A stretch of DNA of 64,000 nucleotides from OLB11 sp041392835 (lineage in GTDB: Bacteria; Bacteroidota; Bacteroidia; Chitinophagales; Chitinophagaceae), in NCBI GenBank assembly GCA_041392835.1, contig JAWKLF010000004.1, positions 143,241 through 207,240 of the forward strand. Direction: 5' to 3'. A program made the translations under genes and the position numbers. The notes beneath the pieces are model-generated. The model made no database searches, was not told the origin of the DNA, and saw only the letters and a list, made by a program, of their open reading frames with translations. Shown piece after piece: positions 17,440-26,465 of the stretch (position 1 is its first letter; each line of letters begins with the position of its first letter).

Positions 17440-19239
17440 ATGTGTAAAAAGCTATGTATATTCTTTTTTCTGTTATCAACTTACTTTTATAACAACGCAC
17501 AAGAGGTAAAAGCTTTTGAACAAATTAAAACCCTCATTGAAAAAACAAATAAGATTCAAAAAGAGCATGAAAAAATAAAAGGCTATTTTGATATTGCAGA
17601 TTTATATATGGATATAGAATACTACGATTCTGCACAAATATGGCTCAATAGAATATCTGACATTTATCTAGTAAACAAAGCAAGTATTTTCAACTATTAT
17701 CTTTTTAGTAGAAAAGCTGAAGTTCACTACTACAACAACTTAAATCAACTAGGAATTACGAATGCAAATAGAGGCATCGAAATCGCAAAGAAATGCAACG
17801 ACCCTATTTTACTTCAAGATGGCTACAATCTTTTAGGCCTCATGTATTTAAGCATGGATAGCATAGAAAAAGCAAAAAATTATTTTTATCTATCTATAAA
17901 AAATATTACTACTCCACCCTATCCCAAAAAATATTTATACCAAAGCATGCCGCATCATATATATGGCAATATGGCTGAGGTATTTGAAAAAAACAATTTA
18001 TTAGACAGCTCTTATTACTACAGTCAAAAATCTTTGGAAGAAGCTATAAAAATAAATAATAACAGAGGCATATCTTTAGCTTACAATAATGTTGCTAAGC
18101 TATATTCAAAACAATTAAAAATAGATTCTGCTATTAGCTATTTTAGTCGTTCTGACTACTATGCCGCCTTAGGGCATGAATATGATGTACAGCTCATAAA
18201 TACTTCGAATGCAGCTGAAATGTATGTACAAGTACATCAAAATCTGCAAGCAGAACAATTACTTAAAAAAGGAATGTCCTTGTTAGATAGTGTTCCAAAT
18301 ATGAATACTTTTTTTAGAAAAGAATTCTTACGAAGTGCCAAAAGCACTTATGAAAAGTTGAATAATATAAATAAACTACAATTTGTTACAGATAAATTAT
18401 TTAAACTGGAAGAAAGTATAAACAAAAGGCATTTCAATCAGATACAATACATTTTAGCCAATAGTATCAAAACAGAATCTAAATTTATCAACGCCAATTT
18501 GGAGCAAGAAAAAAAATCCAAACAATTACAAATTAACAAATTGTATGTTGTAATTCTTGCTTTAATCATTATAGGTATTCTTATGTTTTTTTATCAATAT
18601 TCCGTAAAAGAAAAATTAAAGCTTGCCATATTAAAAAACAAAATCAGCCAAGATTTGCATGATGATGTAGGTGCTTCGCTCAGTAGTATAAATATGTCGG
18701 CATCATTGGCAAAAAAATTAATAGATATTGACATACAAAAAGCTAAACAGACACTTTTAAAAATATCAGAAAATGCCGAAGATGGTATTTCTTCCTTGAG
18801 TGATATGGTATGGGCGATGAAACCCGTAAGCTCACAAACAACAACACTTGAAAGCAAAATAAAAAATTATGGATACAATTTACTTTCTGTAAGAGAGATA
18901 CATTGCAATTATGTTATTGATAAAGCAATTGAAGAAAAACTAAAAAATATTGAAATTAGAAAAAATATATTACTTCTAATCAAAGAAGCATTTAATAATA
19001 TTGCCAAACATAGCAAGGCCAAAAACGCTATGTTACACCTTAATTTAATAGCCAAAAAAAGAATTCAATTAGACATTCAAGATGATGGCATAGGCTTTGA
19101 ACTTACCAATGTACAAAAAGGGAATGGCCTTCAAAACATGAAACGTAGAGTGGAAGAATTAGGCGGCAAGCTTCATTTTGATAGCACTCCAAATCAAGGT
19201 ACTACTATTCGTATAGTTATTAATTTCTCTACTCCCTAA
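17440..19239 (+). CDS. TPR-containing sensor histidine kinase (NarL-partner type)
   Basis: 599 residues. Signal peptide (to NNAQ), then periplasmic tetratricopeptide repeats (about 40-330), a coiled stretch, and one membrane helix near 368-390. Next is a HisKA_3 dimerisation domain with the phospho-acceptor His407 in QDLHDDVGASLSS, then a HATPase_c domain with N-box EAFNNIAKHSKA, G1 box DDGIGF and G2 box GNGLQNMKRR. Such kinases phosphorylate LuxR-type regulators, and one follows 43 nt downstream. The sensed signal is unknown; the TPR domain suggests a protein or peptide ligand. Confidence 0.88.
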   Translation: MCKKLCIFFFLLSTYFYNNAQEVKAFEQIKTLIEKTNKIQKEHEKIKGYFDIADLYMDIEYYDSAQIWLNRISDIYLVNKASIFNYYLFSRKAEVHYYNNLNQLGITNANRGIEIAKKCNDPILLQDGYNLLGLMYLSMDSIEKAKNYFYLSIKNITTPPYPKKYLYQSMPHHIYGNMAEVFEKNNLLDSSYYYSQKSLEEAIKINNNRGISLAYNNVAKLYSKQLKIDSAISYFSRSDYYAALGHEYDVQLINTSNAAEMYVQVHQNLQAEQLLKKGMSLLDSVPNMNTFFRKEFLRSAKSTYEKLNNINKLQFVTDKLFKLEESINKRHFNQIQYILANSIKTESKFINANLEQEKKSKQLQINKLYVVILALIIIGILMFFYQYSVKEKLKLAILKNKISQDLHDDVGASLSSINMSASLAKKLIDIDIQKAKQTLLKISENAEDGISSLSDMVWAMKPVSSQTTTLESKIKNYGYNLLSVREIHCNYVIDKAIEEKLKNIEIRKNILLLIKEAFNNIAKHSKAKNAMLHLNLIAKKRIQLDIQDDGIGFELTNVQKGNGLQNMKRRVEELGGKLHFDSTPNQGTTIRIVINFSTP

Positions 19240-19282
19240 TTTTAGTTATTTTTATTTACTCAATTAAATTCAATTTTGCAAT

Positions 19283-19915
19283 ATGATAGAAGTTGTCATT
19301 TATGATGATAATGCCGAAAGATGCACTATGATTAAAGACCTTATGCAAATAAATGAAAATTTACATTGCATAGGCAGCTTTGATGATTGCTCTACCATTT
19401 TGAACGACATGAAGGTTTTACAACCCGATATAGTATTGATGGATATTGAAATGCCTAATGTCAATGGCATTGAAGGAGTAAGACTTATCAAACAACATTT
19501 TCCAAGCATAAAGGTAATTATGCAAACTGTCTTTGACGATGACGAAAAAATATTTGCTTCTATACAAGCAGGAGCTGAAGGCTATATACTTAAAAACACA
19601 AGTGCAGATAGTCTATTGCAAAGCATAGTAGAAGTATATGAAGGTGGTGCATTTATGACACCAAGTGTTGCCATTAAAGTAATAAAATATTTTAATTCGC
19701 AAACAAAATTTAGTAAAGAAGAATTTAATTTAACCATAAAAGAAAAAGAAGTTTTAAGTTATCTTTCAAACGGACTTAGCTATAAAATGGTTGCTGAAAA
19801 AATGACCATATCCTACAATACCGTAAATACACATATTAAAAATATTTATCAAAAATTACATGTCAACTCACTTGGCGAAGCTATTTCATTAGCTATCAAA
19901 AATAAATTAGTGTAG
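19283..19915 (+). CDS. response regulator, NarL/FixJ (LuxR) family
   Basis: 210 residues. A receiver domain occupies residues 1-~120, with the acidic pocket at YDDN (8-11), phospho-acceptor Asp54 in VLMDIEMPNVNG and conserved Lys in YILKN. A LuxR-type helix-turn-helix (about 145-205) carries TIKEKEVLSYLSNGLSYKMVA and YNTVNTHIKNIYQKL. It is the cognate partner of the kinase 43 nt upstream. The target promoters are not evident in the window. Confidence 0.9.
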   Translation: MIEVVIYDDNAERCTMIKDLMQINENLHCIGSFDDCSTILNDMKVLQPDIVLMDIEMPNVNGIEGVRLIKQHFPSIKVIMQTVFDDDEKIFASIQAGAEGYILKNTSADSLLQSIVEVYEGGAFMTPSVAIKVIKYFNSQTKFSKEEFNLTIKEKEVLSYLSNGLSYKMVAEKMTISYNTVNTHIKNIYQKLHVNSLGEAISLAIKNKLV

Positions 19916-20057
19916 TCAGTCGCATTATCTTTAGTGAATGTATATCTTCATATATACCGAAGCTCCTAATACATCGAGAAACAGTTATCCAATCGACATT
20001 TGCAACAGTAAAATTCGGGCTATTATCCAAATCACTTTGGCACTATTAATTCCAATA

Positions 20058-20090
20058 AAAAACCTCAAACTATGCGTTTGAGGTTTTTTG
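20058..20090. terminator. bidirectional terminator between response regulator and tRNA
   Basis: An 11-bp stem AAACCTCAAAC / GTTTGAGGTTT with loop TATGC has a T-run on both strands. It lies 1 nt from the 3' end of the minus-strand tRNA. Confidence 0.8.
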
Positions 20091-20164
20091 TGGTCCCACT
20101 AGGATTTGAACCTAGGACCCCCTGATTATGAGTCAGGTGCTCTAACCAACTGAGCTATAGGACC
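20091..20164 (-). tRNA. tRNA with CAU anticodon (Met or Ile2)
   Basis: 74 nt on the minus strand fold as a cloverleaf. The acceptor stem GGTCCTA pairs with TGGGACC. The D-arm is AGCTCAGTTGGTTAGAGC. The anticodon stem-loop is CTGACTCATAATCAG, with CAT at the anticodon positions, and GGTTCAAATC is the T-loop. The discriminator is A and CCA is not encoded. From sequence alone I cannot decide between elongator Met and lysidine-modified Ile2. Confidence 0.93.
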
Positions 20165-20241
20165 ATTGAAAATGATTATCTATTTTCAAGGAGTGCAAAT
20201 GTAAGACATATTTTAAAATACAGAAAAATATTTTATCTCTT

Positions 20242-21120
20242 TTAACGCCCAAATACATCATAGTATTTTTCGGCATGTTCTTCATAGCGTTTAAGCAATT
20301 CAATATTCTTTTTTTCTAAAGCTGTCAATTCAAACCTCACATCAGCACTCATAGGCATATACCAATCTACATAATTATCAAATATATAGCGCATTTTTCT
20401 GTTTCTAAAAGAATAACCATGTCTTGCATAAATAGTATTTCGTATCAATTCCAAATCTCCTTTATACATATTCTGAATATCCTCTTTTCTTATTTCATTT
20501 GTGCTGGCATTAATTTTTAAGGCATCTTCTGTTATGGTCTCTTGTTCTTCTTCGCCAGTGCTTTTATTTATTTGATCTGAATTATAATAGGACTCACCTA
20601 TAATAGCTTTTGGCAACTGATTATTAGCCTTATATACAAATACTCGTTGTGGCAATTCGTAGGTTCTTTCTGATACTGCCACACGCTTGTTTGAACAAAC
20701 CCACTTTCCTTTTACAACTTTATTTATGGTATCCAAAGTAAAATAAAAAATACCATCATGTTTATCATCACCAGGCTCATTGGCTACAATATCTATCAAA
20801 TCATTTTTTATTGTGTATTTGCCAGCAAAAGGTCTATCATTGCCTGCTATAATACTTTTACCAGTCACCACCCCATTGTCCAGAGATTTCAATACGATGT
20901 TTATTTTGTTTATATAAGTACCCTTACTATTATTCGATTTACTTTCAACAAAATCGCCCACATAATTTCCTAAAGCCCCACCTTCAACATCATTTTTTTT
21001 GGCTTCTTGTCGTTTTTTATTTTCTATTTCAATTTCTTCTTCACTCAAGGGTTCAGGTGCTAAATTTTCTTCGCAAGCAGCAAAAAAAAGACAACAAAAT
21101 ACTAAAATGGCTATTCTCAT
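20242..21120 (-). CDS. YARHG-domain lipoprotein
   Basis: 292 residues from the ATG at 21120, giving a lipoprotein signal peptide MRIAILVFCCLFFAAC. The 25 codons upstream lie inside the preceding gene and are rejected. The last ~75 residues are a YARHG domain (YARHGYSFRNRKMRYIFD), an extracellular module of unknown ligand. The middle has a beta-rich domain (about 50-150). The start overlaps the stop of the DUF2306 gene by 4 nt (ATGA on the minus strand), which implies coupled translation. Confidence 0.8.
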   Translation of the reverse strand: MRIAILVFCCLFFAACEENLAPEPLSEEEIEIENKKRQEAKKNDVEGGALGNYVGDFVESKSNNSKGTYINKINIVLKSLDNGVVTGKSIIAGNDRPFAGKYTIKNDLIDIVANEPGDDKHDGIFYFTLDTINKVVKGKWVCSNKRVAVSERTYELPQRVFVYKANNQLPKAIIGESYYNSDQINKSTGEEEQETITEDALKINASTNEIRKEDIQNMYKGDLELIRNTIYARHGYSFRNRKMRYIFDNYVDWYMPMSADVRFELTALEKKNIELLKRYEEHAEKYYDVFGR

Positions 21121-21773
21121 GGCTTTGTTTTTTTGTGAAAATAGTAAAAAATAAAAAACTCTGCAATGAATAAGTTTAAAACCCAAGCTAACCAAGCCAC
21201 TATTTGATAAACATCCATAGGTTTAGGATGAAAAAAATAGACAATGAATTGCTTCCAAAATCGAAGTGTAATAGCCGACAAAGTCAAAGCATAAGAGCGT
21301 ATCATCCATTGTTGATGCTTGATAATCTGCTTTTGTTTTGCCAAAGAAAAAGCTTTCCAAGTACTAAAAAACCAAATAATACTTAAACTACAAAATGCCA
21401 AAATTGACATGAAACCACCATTGGCATGTAAGCCTATTAAAAAACCTGAAGGTGCTGCCAAACAAACAATAAGAAATACATAAAGTAAACCAAGCAAGCG
21501 ATGCCATTTTTTGGTACTTTGTATTTGTTTAAAAAATTGTAGCCCACCCAAAGGAATAAGTACTATAGAGCTAAACACATGAATATAAAAGGCAGTAAGA
21601 TAATATGGGTAGGCCAAGGCATATTGCTTAATTCTTAAAAATGCAATATCGCTTTGAATTGGAATATACTGTTTCGTTATTAGCAACATCTTGTAGAAAA
21701 AATATAGCCCAAGGAGTGCAAGAAAAAGTGATATTAACTTAGGTTTAGTTTTATGGAGGCTATATTTATTCAA
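21117..21773 (-). CDS. DUF2306 integral membrane protein
   Basis: 218 residues with about seven hydrophobic helices. Histidines near helix ends (FYIHVFSSIV, KKWHRLLGLLYV, KHQQWMIRSYALT) are the pattern of DUF2306 proteins, whose His spacing suggests haem binding. Function is unproven. It overlaps the upstream BNR protein by 8 nt and the downstream YARHG lipoprotein by 4 nt, so the three form a tight operon. Confidence 0.78.
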   Translation of the reverse strand: MNKYSLHKTKPKLISLFLALLGLYFFYKMLLITKQYIPIQSDIAFLRIKQYALAYPYYLTAFYIHVFSSIVLIPLGGLQFFKQIQSTKKWHRLLGLLYVFLIVCLAAPSGFLIGLHANGGFMSILAFCSLSIIWFFSTWKAFSLAKQKQIIKHQQWMIRSYALTLSAITLRFWKQFIVYFFHPKPMDVYQIVAWLAWVLNLFIAEFFIFYYFHKKTKP

Positions 21774-24240
21774 TAGTTAATTTTTCTATTCTTTCATTTT
21801 TAGTATCCGAATACTTGACCATATATATGCCACGTGCAAGCTCAGAACAATTAAATGTTGGACTATTATTTGCCTCATAGTACTTAACAAGTCTTCCCCA
21901 TATATCATATACTTGTAGTGTAGCCTTGGCATGAATAAAAGATTCGTGTATTGAAAATGAGTGATGACACGGATTAGGAAAAAGTTGAAAATGATTTTTA
22001 GACAAATACTCATTTTCAAGTCCTACATTATAAACAGCTTTAAATACAGAATCTATTGACATGCTTTGTATAGATCTTGCAAAAGTTCCTACAAATATTT
22101 TTTTAGTTGTAGGGTTATAATCTATATCATATACAGGTATGATAGGCATATTACTACCTACTCTATACCAAAATGCGCCATGTGTAATGCTTGCATATAC
22201 ACCTCCGTCGTTTGCAATAATAATGGAACTATCATGTGTGCCAGGCCTTATCCAAATATCATTGATAGGGAAATTGGGTAAGTTGGTAGCAATAGAATTC
22301 CAAGTACTCCCATTATTAGTGGAATAATAAAGATGTGCCAAGGTATCATAATTACGATAGCCCGAAAAAGAGCAAAACACAGCATCCTCATTGTCTGGCG
22401 ATGCTTTTATTGAAGAAACATATCGGTTTGGCAATGTATTATTAATGAGATTCCAGCTTGCTCCATCGTTCTTGCTAACCCATACATTGGCATCGCTTGT
22501 ACCAGCATATATAATTTGTGCGTTAATAGGCGACTGGTCTATAGTAGTTACTACATGAAATCCATTTTGTGTCCCATCAGTCAAATCTGGGCTTATAGCA
22601 TTCCAGGCATCTATAGGTCCAAAACTTGTTTTATGGATTCGATAAGTCCCAATATATAAATGATTATTATTGTGCTTGCTAACGAAATAAGGTGTGTTCC
22701 AACTTTTTCTATCTGCACTTAATGAGCTAGTCATATTCGTATAAGACAAGCCCAGCAAATCAGTAGCAACTATATTTCCGTTTTGCCATTCTGCGTAGCA
22801 AATATTTGGATCAGTAGCATCAAATTGAGGTTGAAAGCCATCGCCTCCAAAATATTGAGACCACGTATTCAAGCCCATACTTGCCGAGCCATACATGGTG
22901 CCATTATCTTGCGCGCCGCCAAAGTATTGATTGGCCTCCCAGGGATTGTAGGCTACTCTATAAAATTGTGTAATTGGTATATTATTTTTAAGTGTCCAAT
23001 TAATACCAGCTGTATTTGATGCATAAAAACCGCCATCTGTTGCCAGCAGTAGACTGGAACTATTAATGAATTTTAAATCATGCTTATCCGAATGCGTTGT
23101 AAATTCTTGATTGAATGTAACCCCTCCATTTGTCGATTTATATAATGATACACTGAGTATATAAATGATATTATCATTGTTAGGATCTAATCGTATAGGG
23201 CCAAAATACCAACCAAAACCACCCATGTCTATAACAGATGTAGTATTTACTAAGCTCCAAGTATCACCGCCATCTGTAGTTTTATACAGCCCTCCAAAAT
23301 CATAATTATCGTCTATATAATTTGCATACAATAAGTAAGGATTTGTATTGGAAACACAGATTCCAATTTTGCACTGTATACCAGTTGGCAAACCTGAGCT
23401 CAAGGCTGTCCAAGTATTGCCACCGTCTGTAGAGCGATGAATTTTTACTAAAGAGCTTGTCAATAAGCTTTGCGTATTACTTCTTTCACGCAGCTGTGTT
23501 GTTAAGTATAAAGTTCCATTGGAACATATTAATAAATCACTGACTCCAATATTGTTTGCTACATAAAATATTTTATTCCATGTAAGTCCTGCATCGGTAG
23601 ATTTATAAAGCCCTCTATTGCTATCTTGCAAAAAGGGGTTTCCCATAGCAGCAGCGTAGATTATATTTGTATTGTTGGAATCTATAAGAATTTTTGAAAT
23701 CACACCGCACTTTTCCAAACCTATAGGCTGCCACGTATTGCCGGCATCGGTAGTTTTATACACACCATTCCCAACATGCGAATAGCCGCTTAGTACGGCA
23801 TCGCCTGTGCCTGCATACATTATATTGGGTAAAGATGGATTTATTGCTATATCGCTCACAGCAAGACTTTGAGCATCATCAAAAATGGCTTTCCAAGTAT
23901 TGCCTGCATCAGTTGTTTCAAAAATGCCACCATCGGCACAGCCTACAAAAAAATGTGTATTTGAACCTGGCAAAATAGAAATACAATTTATTCTGCCTCC
24001 TATATTATGAGGACCTTCTATATCCCAAGGTGTATTTTGGGCTCTGGTTTTGTTAGCCTTTACTTTTTTTAAGGCTCTTTGATAAGCATCAAAACCTTCG
24101 CCTATATGTGGATATTGTTTAGACATTTCATACAGCTCAAATGGTTTTTCAGGCATCTGAATATGTTTAGTATTAATACGTATAGCCCAAAAGGAAAAAA
24201 CAAGAAGAGTAAGTATGCTTAAGAATAAATACTTTTGCAT
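21766..24240 (-). CDS. secreted BNR/sortilin-like repeat protein with T9SS sorting domain
   Basis: 824 residues from the ATG at 24240 (MQKYLFLSIL signal/anchor). Upstream in-frame codons would run into the divergent pfkA and are rejected. Many repeats with the Asp-box core S/T-x-D-x-G-x-T-W are visible (STDAGLTW, STDGGNTW, TTDGGDTW, KNDGASW), indicating one or two beta-propellers as in sortilin/VPS10 or exo-alpha-sialidase-like proteins. The final ~80 residues (LFPNPCHHSF ... GIYMVKY) form a type A T9SS sorting signal, so it is exported to the cell surface or medium. Confidence 0.86.
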   Translation of the reverse strand: MQKYLFLSILTLLVFSFWAIRINTKHIQMPEKPFELYEMSKQYPHIGEGFDAYQRALKKVKANKTRAQNTPWDIEGPHNIGGRINCISILPGSNTHFFVGCADGGIFETTDAGNTWKAIFDDAQSLAVSDIAINPSLPNIMYAGTGDAVLSGYSHVGNGVYKTTDAGNTWQPIGLEKCGVISKILIDSNNTNIIYAAAMGNPFLQDSNRGLYKSTDAGLTWNKIFYVANNIGVSDLLICSNGTLYLTTQLRERSNTQSLLTSSLVKIHRSTDGGNTWTALSSGLPTGIQCKIGICVSNTNPYLLYANYIDDNYDFGGLYKTTDGGDTWSLVNTTSVIDMGGFGWYFGPIRLDPNNDNIIYILSVSLYKSTNGGVTFNQEFTTHSDKHDLKFINSSSLLLATDGGFYASNTAGINWTLKNNIPITQFYRVAYNPWEANQYFGGAQDNGTMYGSASMGLNTWSQYFGGDGFQPQFDATDPNICYAEWQNGNIVATDLLGLSYTNMTSSLSADRKSWNTPYFVSKHNNNHLYIGTYRIHKTSFGPIDAWNAISPDLTDGTQNGFHVVTTIDQSPINAQIIYAGTSDANVWVSKNDGASWNLINNTLPNRYVSSIKASPDNEDAVFCSFSGYRNYDTLAHLYYSTNNGSTWNSIATNLPNFPINDIWIRPGTHDSSIIIANDGGVYASITHGAFWYRVGSNMPIIPVYDIDYNPTTKKIFVGTFARSIQSMSIDSVFKAVYNVGLENEYLSKNHFQLFPNPCHHSFSIHESFIHAKATLQVYDIWGRLVKYYEANNSPTFNCSELARGIYMVKYSDTKNERIEKLTIE
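24230..24237 (+). promoter_or_regulatory. -7 promoter element for pfkA, inside the divergent gene
   Basis: TACTTTTG lies 30 nt before the pfkA ATG and overlaps codons 2-4 of the minus-strand BNR gene. Confidence 0.5.
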
Positions 24241-24267
24241 AATCTTTTTTTTTAAAAATACAACAAA

Positions 24268-25248
24268 ATGGCAACAATAAAAAAAATTGGCATAATGACT
24301 TCTGGTGGCGATTCGCCTGGCATGAATGCAGCTATACGAGCGGTTGTGAGAACGGCCATACATCATCAAATGACTCCCTATGGCATCATGCGTGGCTATC
24401 AAGGAATGATACAAGGTGAAATAAAAAAAATGAAAACAACAGATGTTTCAAATATTATACATCGTGGAGGTACTATTTTAAAAACTGCTCGAAGCAAAGA
24501 TTTTCTTACTCCAGAAGGCCGTAAAATAGCGTATAACAATATTAAAGAACATGATATTGATGCCTTGGTACTGATAGGGGGTGATGGTACATTTAGAGGT
24601 GCTACACAGTTTTTTAAAGAATACGATATACCAGCTGTAGGTCTTCCAGGCACTATAGACAATGACCTTTCTGGAACAGATTTTACTATTGGATTTGATA
24701 CAGCAGTAAATACTGCTATACAAGCAATAGATAAAATACGAGATACAGCGGATGCGCATGATCGTATTTTTTTAGTAGAAGTAATGGGTCGAGATGCTGG
24801 ATATATAGCACTATACAGTGGTATTTCGTGTGGTGCAGAACACATTTTTATACCTGAAAAAAAGGAACAATTAGAACGTATTATTTCTGATATAAAAAAT
24901 GACCAACGAAGAAAAAAATTAACAAATATTATTGTAGTAGCTGAAGGCGATGAATTTGGAGGAGCTAATGAATTAAGTCAATTATTAAAAAATGAAATTT
25001 CAAATATTGATACCCGTGTCACTATTTTAGGACATGTGCAGCGTGGTGGTGCTCCTACATGCAACGATAGAATATTAGCAAGCCGATTAGGTTATCATGC
25101 AATATTATCCTTATTAGAAGGAAAAACACAGATAATGTTGGGCATCGTAAACAACAAAATTCATTATACCCCTTTTGATCTATGTAGCAAAGAAGCCAAA
25201 AATATAGATGAGCATTTCTTTAACCTAACTGAGGTGTTGACAAAATAA
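24268..25248 (+). CDS. pfkA: ATP-dependent 6-phosphofructokinase
   Basis: 326 residues. It phosphorylates fructose 6-phosphate to fructose 1,6-bisphosphate, the committed step of glycolysis. Visible motifs are TSGGDSPGMNAAIRA (ATP loop), IGGDGTFRGA, the catalytic PGTIDNDLSGTD, EVMGRDAGYIAL and GHVQRGGAPTCNDR. The glycines in GGDGT and PGTIDND mark the ATP-using rather than the PPi-using type. It is divergent from the BNR gene with only 27 nt between starts. Confidence 0.94.
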   Translation: MATIKKIGIMTSGGDSPGMNAAIRAVVRTAIHHQMTPYGIMRGYQGMIQGEIKKMKTTDVSNIIHRGGTILKTARSKDFLTPEGRKIAYNNIKEHDIDALVLIGGDGTFRGATQFFKEYDIPAVGLPGTIDNDLSGTDFTIGFDTAVNTAIQAIDKIRDTADAHDRIFLVEVMGRDAGYIALYSGISCGAEHIFIPEKKEQLERIISDIKNDQRRKKLTNIIVVAEGDEFGGANELSQLLKNEISNIDTRVTILGHVQRGGAPTCNDRILASRLGYHAILSLLEGKTQIMLGIVNNKIHYTPFDLCSKEAKNIDEHFFNLTEVLTK

Positions 25249-25285
25249 GGCATTAGCATTGCTTATATATCATTACTAATGCTTA
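25246..25285. repeat. imperfect inverted repeat after pfkA
   Basis: TAAGGCATTAG (25246-25256, containing the pfkA stop codon) can pair with CTAATGCTTA (25276-25285), with one bulged G. There is no T-run, so it is not a standard terminator. It may act as an mRNA 3' end stabiliser. Confidence 0.3.
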
Positions 25286-25308
25286 GTATGATTAAGAAAA
25301 AATACATT

Positions 25309-25316
25309 TACTTTTG
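25309..25316 (+). promoter_or_regulatory. -7 promoter element before bshA
   Basis: TACTTTTG consensus match, 14 nt before the ATG at 25331. Confidence 0.55.
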
Positions 25317-25330
25317 AAAAAAAATAAAAT

Positions 25331-26464
25331 ATGAAAATAGGCATAGTATGTTATCCAACGTTTGGAGGAAGCGGAGTATTAGCTACAGAGTTGGGTAAGG
25401 CCTTAGCAGACAAAGGACATATCATTCATTTTATCACTTATCAGCAACCTGTTCGTTTAGATAGCTTCCATCCTAATATTTTTTATCATGAAGTAATGGT
25501 ACCCACCTATCCTCTTTTTGATTTTCCGCCATATGAGTCGGCTCTATCTTCTACTTTAGTAGATGTTATTTCTAACGAAAATTTAGATTTACTACATGTT
25601 CATTATGCTATACCTCATGCCTCTTCGGCCTATTTAGCCAATCAGATATTAAAACAAATCAATAAAAATATCCCCTATATCACAACGCTACATGGAACAG
25701 ATATAACACTAGTAGGCAAAGATAAAAATTATGAGTCTGTGGTTACTTTTTCAATTAATGAATCAGACGCTATAACTGCAGTTTCGGAAAACTTAAAAGA
25801 AGAAACACTGAATAATTTTTCTATAACGAAGGAAATACATGTGATTCCAAATTTTGTAGACATCAAACGTTTTCAACATGTAAACAAAGAACATTTTAAA
25901 AAGATGCTGGCTCCTAATGGTGAGAAAATTTTGGTTCATGTTTCTAATTTTAGAAAAGTAAAACGAGTAGAAGATGTGATTTATGCTTTTGCCAAAATAC
26001 GTACACAAGTACCTTCAAAACTATTAATGATAGGCGATGGACCCGAAAGACCACAAATGGAACAGCTCTGTAGAGATTTGGGCACATGTGACGATATTCG
26101 ATTTTTGGGAAAACAAGAAAAATTAGAAGAAATATTGTCTATATCTGATTTGTTTATTTTGCCAAGTGCATATGAAAGTTTTGGGCTTGCTGCATTGGAA
26201 GCTATGGGCTGCCAAGTACCAGTTATTTCTTCTAATGCTGGTGGCTTGAGCGAAATTAATATTCATGGCGAAACAGGTTATTTGACCAATGTTGGCGATG
26301 TAGAAGCAATTACAAAATATGCTGTGGAGCTTTTATCAAATGATAAAAAATTAAACGAGTTTAAACAAAATGCTTTGACACAAGCACAACAATTTAATAT
26401 AGAAAAAATTATCCCAATGTATGAAAAACTATATTTTTCATTTTACAAAAAAGCTGTAGTTTAA
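25331..26464 (+). CDS. bshA: N-acetyl-alpha-D-glucosaminyl L-malate synthase
   Basis: 377 residues, GT4 (GT-B) glycosyltransferase. BshA joins GlcNAc from UDP-GlcNAc to L-malate, the first step of bacillithiol synthesis. Family-specific blocks are the N-terminal CYPTFGGSGVLATELG, HVHYAIPHASSAYLA, TLHGTDITLVG, IPNFVDIKRF, and the C-terminal donor-binding LPSAYESFGLAALEAMGC. bshB and bshC are not in the window. It is transcribed from its own promoter after pfkA. Confidence 0.92.
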   Translation: MKIGIVCYPTFGGSGVLATELGKALADKGHIIHFITYQQPVRLDSFHPNIFYHEVMVPTYPLFDFPPYESALSSTLVDVISNENLDLLHVHYAIPHASSAYLANQILKQINKNIPYITTLHGTDITLVGKDKNYESVVTFSINESDAITAVSENLKEETLNNFSITKEIHVIPNFVDIKRFQHVNKEHFKKMLAPNGEKILVHVSNFRKVKRVEDVIYAFAKIRTQVPSKLLMIGDGPERPQMEQLCRDLGTCDDIRFLGKQEKLEEILSISDLFILPSAYESFGLAALEAMGCQVPVISSNAGGLSEINIHGETGYLTNVGDVEAITKYAVELLSNDKKLNEFKQNALTQAQQFNIEKIIPMYEKLYFSFYKKAVV

Positions 26465-26465
26465 T

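Noticed and set aside
19941..20060. Possible third copy of the dispersed repeat (ATATACCGAA near 19953)
   Set aside because: Only about nine bases match and neither the 52-bp core nor the inverted repeat is present.
24241..24414. N-terminal extension of the BNR/T9SS protein (58 codons upstream of 24240)
   Set aside because: It would overlap pfkA and remove the signal peptide from the N-terminus. The extension is a shadow of the pfkA coding sequence.
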